64,000 nucleotides of DNA, from the NCBI GenBank assembly GCA_029261595.1, contig JAJDAZ010000006.1:1-64000 (forward strand), given 5' to 3'. Below are positions 60,346 to 64,000 of the stretch, piece after piece. Position 1 is the first letter of the stretch, and each line of letters starts with the position of its first letter. This DNA is from Nitrospinaceae bacterium. Lineage in GTDB: Bacteria; Nitrospinota; Nitrospinia; Nitrospinales; VA-1. A program made the position numbers and the translations under genes. The notes beneath the pieces were generated by a model, which worked only from the letters and a program-made list of their open reading frames with translations, searched no databases and had not been told where the DNA came from.

Positions 60346-61680
60346 TCATTTTTTCCCAAGCCGCATAACAGGCACCGGGTTGAATCCGCTGGGGTCCACG
60401 GGAGATACCGATCCCACGCACCTTCCTTGTTTGAATCTGCGGCGCACGAATAGCAGGAAGCCCACCCATACAATTCCTGGGATCACAAAAAGACCGGCCA
60501 TCCAGAAGACCACAACTTCCAGAGTGAGTCCCAGGCGGTCCACAGCAAATCCCACGGCCCAATTGCTGAGACCCATCACCAAGGTCAGGATTCCCATTTC
60601 CGTGCTGAAAATGCGTCCCAGAAATCCTTCTTCAGCCTCCATATGAATCAAAGCAGAACTGTACACCCAGATGATAGAGCCAAACAAGGTGGCTAATCCG
60701 ACGGACAAGGATGCGCCCAGCAGGGAATTTGACTGGACCATGAATGCGTAAGAGGCGGCCCCAAGAAAAAACCCCGCTCCAATCGCCACCTGCAACACGC
60801 GCGACGAGTCGCCAAAAACTTTGCGGACCAGCACCGGGCCGATGGCGGCCCCAACCCCGCGGGCGGAATACATGACGCCGATGCCCAGGGAAATGGCCGA
60901 GGGGCTGGCAAACAGTTGATGGGCGTAAAGGGGAATCAGAGTCATGATGCCGCCGGCAATAGCCAGCCCTGTTTTCAAAAGGGAAAGACCCAGAATAATG
61001 GGCTCGGTGAAAAGGTAGCGCATTCCTTCAATAAAATTTTTATAACCTCCCTGATTCTGTTTTTCTTTTTCGGCATCAGATTTTTCCAGTTCCTTGGGGA
61101 TACGGGAAATGAACCAGGCGGAAAGCAGAAAGGTGAAGGCATCCAGAATGAATGCGGTCCGGATTCCCAGCAAACCCACCACCAGGCCTCCCGCAGCGGC
61201 CCCAAACGCCAGCATCACCGACCAGGTGGATCCACTGAGGGCATTGGCTGTTACGAGGTCTTTTCGCTGAATCAGGGAGGGTATGATGGCGCTGCGGGCC
61301 GGTTCAAAAAAACCCGCCATGGAAATTTCCAGCACGACCAACGTGTAAACCAGCCAAAGGTCGGCTTCGTCGTCTACCAATAAGAAGCATAAGACGATGA
61401 TGAACCTGAGAATGTCGCTTGCTATCATGACTCTTTTGCGGCTGGTGCGGTCGATGACAACCCCCGCTATGGGAGACACGAAAAAGATGGGTAAGAGTTT
61501 TGCCATCATCGCGGTGGCCACCGCCATTCCGGAGCCGCTGAGTTTCAGAATCAGGGTGTAAATGGCAATGGTGTTCAGCCAGTCCCCAAGCTCCGAAATC
61601 ACCTGTCCATACCAGAGGTTGCGGAATGGGCGATTGGTTTTCAATAAGGTCAGATAACTTTTGGAGCCGGAAGATTCCAT
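60346..61680 (-). CDS. MFS transporter (MFS_3 / EntS-like exporter)
   Basis: The 444-residue protein has about twelve membrane helices. The A-motif-like loop GVVIDRTSRKRVMIASDILRF lies between helices 2 and 3. FRNLWYGQVISELGDWLNTIAIYTL at the start is typical of the MFS_3 group, which includes EntS and other drug or siderophore exporters. The substrate cannot be predicted. The gene is a single minus-strand unit with an intergenic repeat in its upstream region. Confidence 0.9.
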   Translation of the reverse strand: MESSGSKSYLTLLKTNRPFRNLWYGQVISELGDWLNTIAIYTLILKLSGSGMAVATAMMAKLLPIFFVSPIAGVVIDRTSRKRVMIASDILRFIIVLCFLLVDDEADLWLVYTLVVLEISMAGFFEPARSAIIPSLIQRKDLVTANALSGSTWSVMLAFGAAAGGLVVGLLGIRTAFILDAFTFLLSAWFISRIPKELEKSDAEKEKQNQGGYKNFIEGMRYLFTEPIILGLSLLKTGLAIAGGIMTLIPLYAHQLFASPSAISLGIGVMYSARGVGAAIGPVLVRKVFGDSSRVLQVAIGAGFFLGAASYAFMVQSNSLLGASLSVGLATLFGSIIWVYSSALIHMEAEEGFLGRIFSTEMGILTLVMGLSNWAVGFAVDRLGLTLEVVVFWMAGLFVIPGIVWVGFLLFVRRRFKQGRCVGSVSPVDPSGFNPVPVMRLGKK

Positions 61681-61700
61681 ATTGAGCGATCATACCACGA

Positions 61701-61795
61701 CCCACGATGTGGGGAGGAAGCGTGGGCCTGACGCTACCCGAGGCCCTGAATCTATCGAGCGTTAATATTTGAACCGGCCCACAGACTGGGGCGGG
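61701..61795. repeat. Intergenic repeat family 2, copy b
   Basis: The segment resembles 8680-8800: cccacgatgtgggg...gtgggcctgacgct, then cctgaatctatcgagcgttaata, and a GC-rich palindromic end (cggcccacagactggggcggg). Both copies lie next to a gene end or start on the minus strand. Confidence 0.5.
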
Positions 61796-61908
61796 CTGGT
61801 GGTTGAACAATTCGAAGAATGATGATAGAAAATTTGTTGGAAAAATTTTTCTTCAAAAGGTGATATTATCAACCGGAAAAAATATTCATAAATGGGGGAT
61901 GCCTAAAT

Positions 61909-62385
61909 ATGGAACCCGATGCTTCCGAAGATTTTCGGGATGAAAAAAAAGAAAAGTTGTACAGGAAAGTTTCGATCTGGGCCGCCTTTGTATTGTCCAC
62001 AATCGTTACTGTGGGTTATGGAGTGACCCACCCTCCCGACACCAAGGAAGTCCAAAAAATGCGGCTATTTTTCAATAATAGTGGTTACACCGTTTCTAAA
62101 TTCCTGCGTATGACTCGTGAGGAACAAAAAGCGTTTGTGGAGACGAAAAAGCATCCCTTTTATTCCAGTTACTTGAAGTCTTCTGAAGTTGAAAAGGGTG
62201 AAATCCGAGCCCTGGTCCACGTTTCCTTGGACTACACTCCGAATCAGTATTGGTTTAGTTTTGTTTTTATTTGGCCGATTGTCTTTGCAAGTTTTTGGTT
62301 CATTGGATTGATGGCTGAAGGAGCCATCATCCTGGTCCGTAAAGACAGGGCCAAAAGGTTGGCGTCCAGGGATGCATCGGAATAA
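61909..62385 (+). CDS. Hypothetical membrane protein (158 aa)
   Basis: I do not recognise this protein. It has a charged N-terminus, one helix at about 25-45 (VSIWAAFVLSTIVTVGYGV), a 70-residue soluble loop and a second helix at about 112-134. The second helix is followed by a positive cytoplasmic tail. The topology suggests an envelope protein with a periplasmic loop. No neighbour clarifies its job; the histidine kinase is convergent. Confidence 0.7.
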   Translation: MEPDASEDFRDEKKEKLYRKVSIWAAFVLSTIVTVGYGVTHPPDTKEVQKMRLFFNNSGYTVSKFLRMTREEQKAFVETKKHPFYSSYLKSSEVEKGEIRALVHVSLDYTPNQYWFSFVFIWPIVFASFWFIGLMAEGAIILVRKDRAKRLASRDASE

Positions 62386-62404
62386 CGTTTGAGGAATAGA
62401 AAGC

Positions 62405-64000
62405 CTAGGCTGTCAGGCTTGCGGCCACCGGCGAGGGTTGTGGGAACGTTAAAATAAATTTTGAGCCTTCATTGAGGGAACTGGTCACTGCAATGGTTCC
62501 ATTGTGATGGTCAATGATTTTCTGACAAATCGTCAACCCAATTCCCGTTCCTTCATACTGGTCTTTCCCATGCAACTTCTCAAAGGGTTGAAAAATTTTC
62601 TTACGGTACTTTTCCTCGAAACCGATTCCATTATCCTCGACGATGATCTGCAAATGGTTTTCATTAGAGGACTGGCTATAGATATTGACAACAGGAGGCA
62701 CTCCTTCCCGGTGATACTTTAAAGCGTTCCCCACCAGGTTTAGAAACAAATGATGCATTTGAACGGGGTCCGCCATGAATCCGGGAATATCTTTTATATT
62801 CACAGTTCCCCCGGTCTCGGAAATTCTGGTCTCAAGGTCGATCAGGATTTCCTGAAATATTTTATTGAGGTCAATATATTCAGAGGGATTGATATCATTG
62901 GTGACTTTTGAATAAACCAGCAAGTCATCCAAAAGCGCCTGCATTCTCAGGGTGGCGCTTTGAATTTTATCAATATAGCCATCTCCTTTGGCGTTGTTGC
63001 CCTTGTTTGTTATCCGTAGCACATCCCCGAAAGTGATTATCTTCCTGAGAGGTTCCTTTAAATCATGCGAGGCGATGCTTACGAAGTCGTTGAGAGAAGA
63101 ATTGATCCTTTCCAAATCGGCGGTACGTTTCCCGACTAGTGTCTCAAGTTTTTTCTCAGTCAACTCCCGCTCAATCACCCTGCCAACCTGGATGCCGATG
63201 GTTTTCATGGTTTCCAGCAAAGTCTGGTTGGGTTCGACAGCGATACTGGAGAAAAATTCAAATACAGCCACCGTCTTGCCTTCAATGACGACCGGAAAAC
63301 CAAAGCCCGCACGAACGCCAATTTCTCCGGCTAATTTGGATCTGGGAAAGTTATTGTCCTTGGTCACATCTTCAATCCACGCGGGTTCATTTTTGGCCCA
63401 AACCCGGCCCGGCAATCCGACGCCCCAGGACATGGGTGTGGATTCTGTAATCGATATGAACTTTTCAAAGGTTTCTTTGTTTTCCACGTACCATATTTTT
63501 GATGAAACAAGTTCCTTTTTTCCTTCTGGTAAAACATAAACGTGGCCCACCGGCCAACCCATGGTCAAACATACAGCCTTTAAGCATATCGGTGCCACCT
63601 CCTCCAGGGTTTTAGATTCATTGGCCGATACGGAAATGACTTGGAGCAATTCCTTCAGCCCATGCTCATGATCAAATTTTTTAACGGCCAGTTTTCGCTG
63701 GATAATATTTTCTTTAAAAACTTTAAGGGCCGCATAAATTTGCCCGATTTCATCCTGGGATGATTTGGCCGGAATCTCGATTTGCAGATCATCCTTGGAA
63801 AGTTTCAGCATCATTTCAGTGGCCTTATGGACCGGTTCAACTAAACGACGGATGCCAATGCCGTAAAAACCAAAGAGCACCAGAACTCCGGAAACCATCA
63901 ATAATGCGTTGGTGAATAATATATAACGTGAATTTCTTTGCATGAGCTCCAGAGTTCGTTGGGAAGCCCGAGTGTTGACCATGACTTGAAAATTGTTAAT
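62405..64000 (-). CDS. Sensor histidine kinase with HAMP and GAF (partial, N-terminus outside window)
   Basis: The frame stays open to the window edge, so the true start lies beyond 64000. Visible in order are a membrane helix (YILFTNALLMVSGVLVLFGFYG), a HAMP linker and a GAF domain (GWPVGHVYVLPEG...VAVFEFFSS). Then come a coiled coil, the HisKA box SIASHDLKEPLRK with the phospho-accepting His, and the ATPase domain (LVGNALKYHREG, DNGIGFEEKY, GTGIGLTICQKI). The missing part should hold the first membrane helix and a sensor domain. It probably autophosphorylates and signals to an unlinked response regulator, because none is seen nearby. Confidence 0.93.
   Translation of the reverse strand: MNNFQVMVNTRASQRTLELMQRNSRYILFTNALLMVSGVLVLFGFYGIGIRRLVEPVHKATEMMLKLSKDDLQIEIPAKSSQDEIGQIYAALKVFKENIIQRKLAVKKFDHEHGLKELLQVISVSANESKTLEEVAPICLKAVCLTMGWPVGHVYVLPEGKKELVSSKIWYVENKETFEKFISITESTPMSWGVGLPGRVWAKNEPAWIEDVTKDNNFPRSKLAGEIGVRAGFGFPVVIEGKTVAVFEFFSSIAVEPNQTLLETMKTIGIQVGRVIERELTEKKLETLVGKRTADLERINSSLNDFVSIASHDLKEPLRKIITFGDVLRITNKGNNAKGDGYIDKIQSATLRMQALLDDLLVYSKVTNDINPSEYIDLNKIFQEILIDLETRISETGGTVNIKDIPGFMADPVQMHHLFLNLVGNALKYHREGVPPVVNIYSQSSNENHLQIIVEDNGIGFEEKYRKKIFQPFEKLHGKDQYEGTGIGLTICQKIIDHHNGTIAVTSSLNEGSKFILTFPQPSPVAASLTA

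Overview
The window looks like chromosomal DNA of a free-living Gram-negative bacterium of intermediate GC content. Outer-membrane lipoproteins, O-antigen genes, sigma-28-driven flagellins and a di-haem c-type cytochrome lipoprotein point that way. An archaeal/actinobacterial-type myo-inositol-1-phosphate synthase, a GldA-type ABC cassette and many small unrecognised proteins suggest a deep-branching marine lineage. A Nitrospinota (Nitrospina-like) genome is my best guess, but this is an inference and nothing in the window proves it.

Layout. 0-10.6 kb: tRNA-Lys, a 1-Cys peroxiredoxin, a SirB1-type protein, an SDR oxidoreductase, a sigma-28-controlled putative flagellar protein, O-antigen ligase plus RfbC, hisA-hisF, an LD-carboxypeptidase and a SpsF-like cytidylyltransferase. 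10.6-15.5 kb: four tandem flagellin genes with sigma-28-like promoters and long leaders containing GGA-loop hairpins. 15.5-22.4 kb: a Gfo/Idh/MocA oxidoreductase with a membrane partner, then a four-gene GldA/GldF/GldG/DUF4340 ABC cassette. 22.4-34.5 kb: a 1-kb gene-poor stretch, dUTPase, an Nfu-type Fe-S protein, a LOG-family protein, NADP-glutamate dehydrogenase, a nitrobindin-like protein, a candidate sRNA, cold-shock protein, DEAD-box helicase and Ino1. Two small paralogous proteins of a family I do not recognise lie in this part.

34.5-45.5 kb: a cluster rich in solenoid proteins (three pentapeptide-repeat, three leucine-rich-repeat, one Sel1/Hcp-like). Among them are ordinary genes: a cobalamin-binding protein, a lipid-kinase-like protein, coaX and aroK. 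45.5-50.1 kb: an AlkA-like glycosylase, an O-methyltransferase, a duplicated WHL-motif protein, an AT-rich accessory DUF4238 gene beside a dispersed repeat, a SHOCT lipoprotein and a methyltransferase. 50.1-64 kb: rplU-rpmA-obgE, a very acidic zinc-ribbon membrane protein with internal repeats, a lytic transglycosylase behind a consensus promoter, a di-haem lipoprotein, a FimV/SPOR-like envelope protein, HU, peptide deformylase, an MFS transporter and a sensor histidine kinase cut by the window edge.

The clearest regulatory story is flagellar. Sigma-28-like promoters precede flagellins 1-3 and also a non-flagellin gene at 3.7-4.5 kb. Hairpins that present GGA in their loops occur in the leaders of flagellins 2, 3 and 4, and a looser one in leader 1. 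This fits post-transcriptional control of the CsrA/FliW type. I saw no CRISPR array, phage module, intact insertion sequence or textbook defence system.
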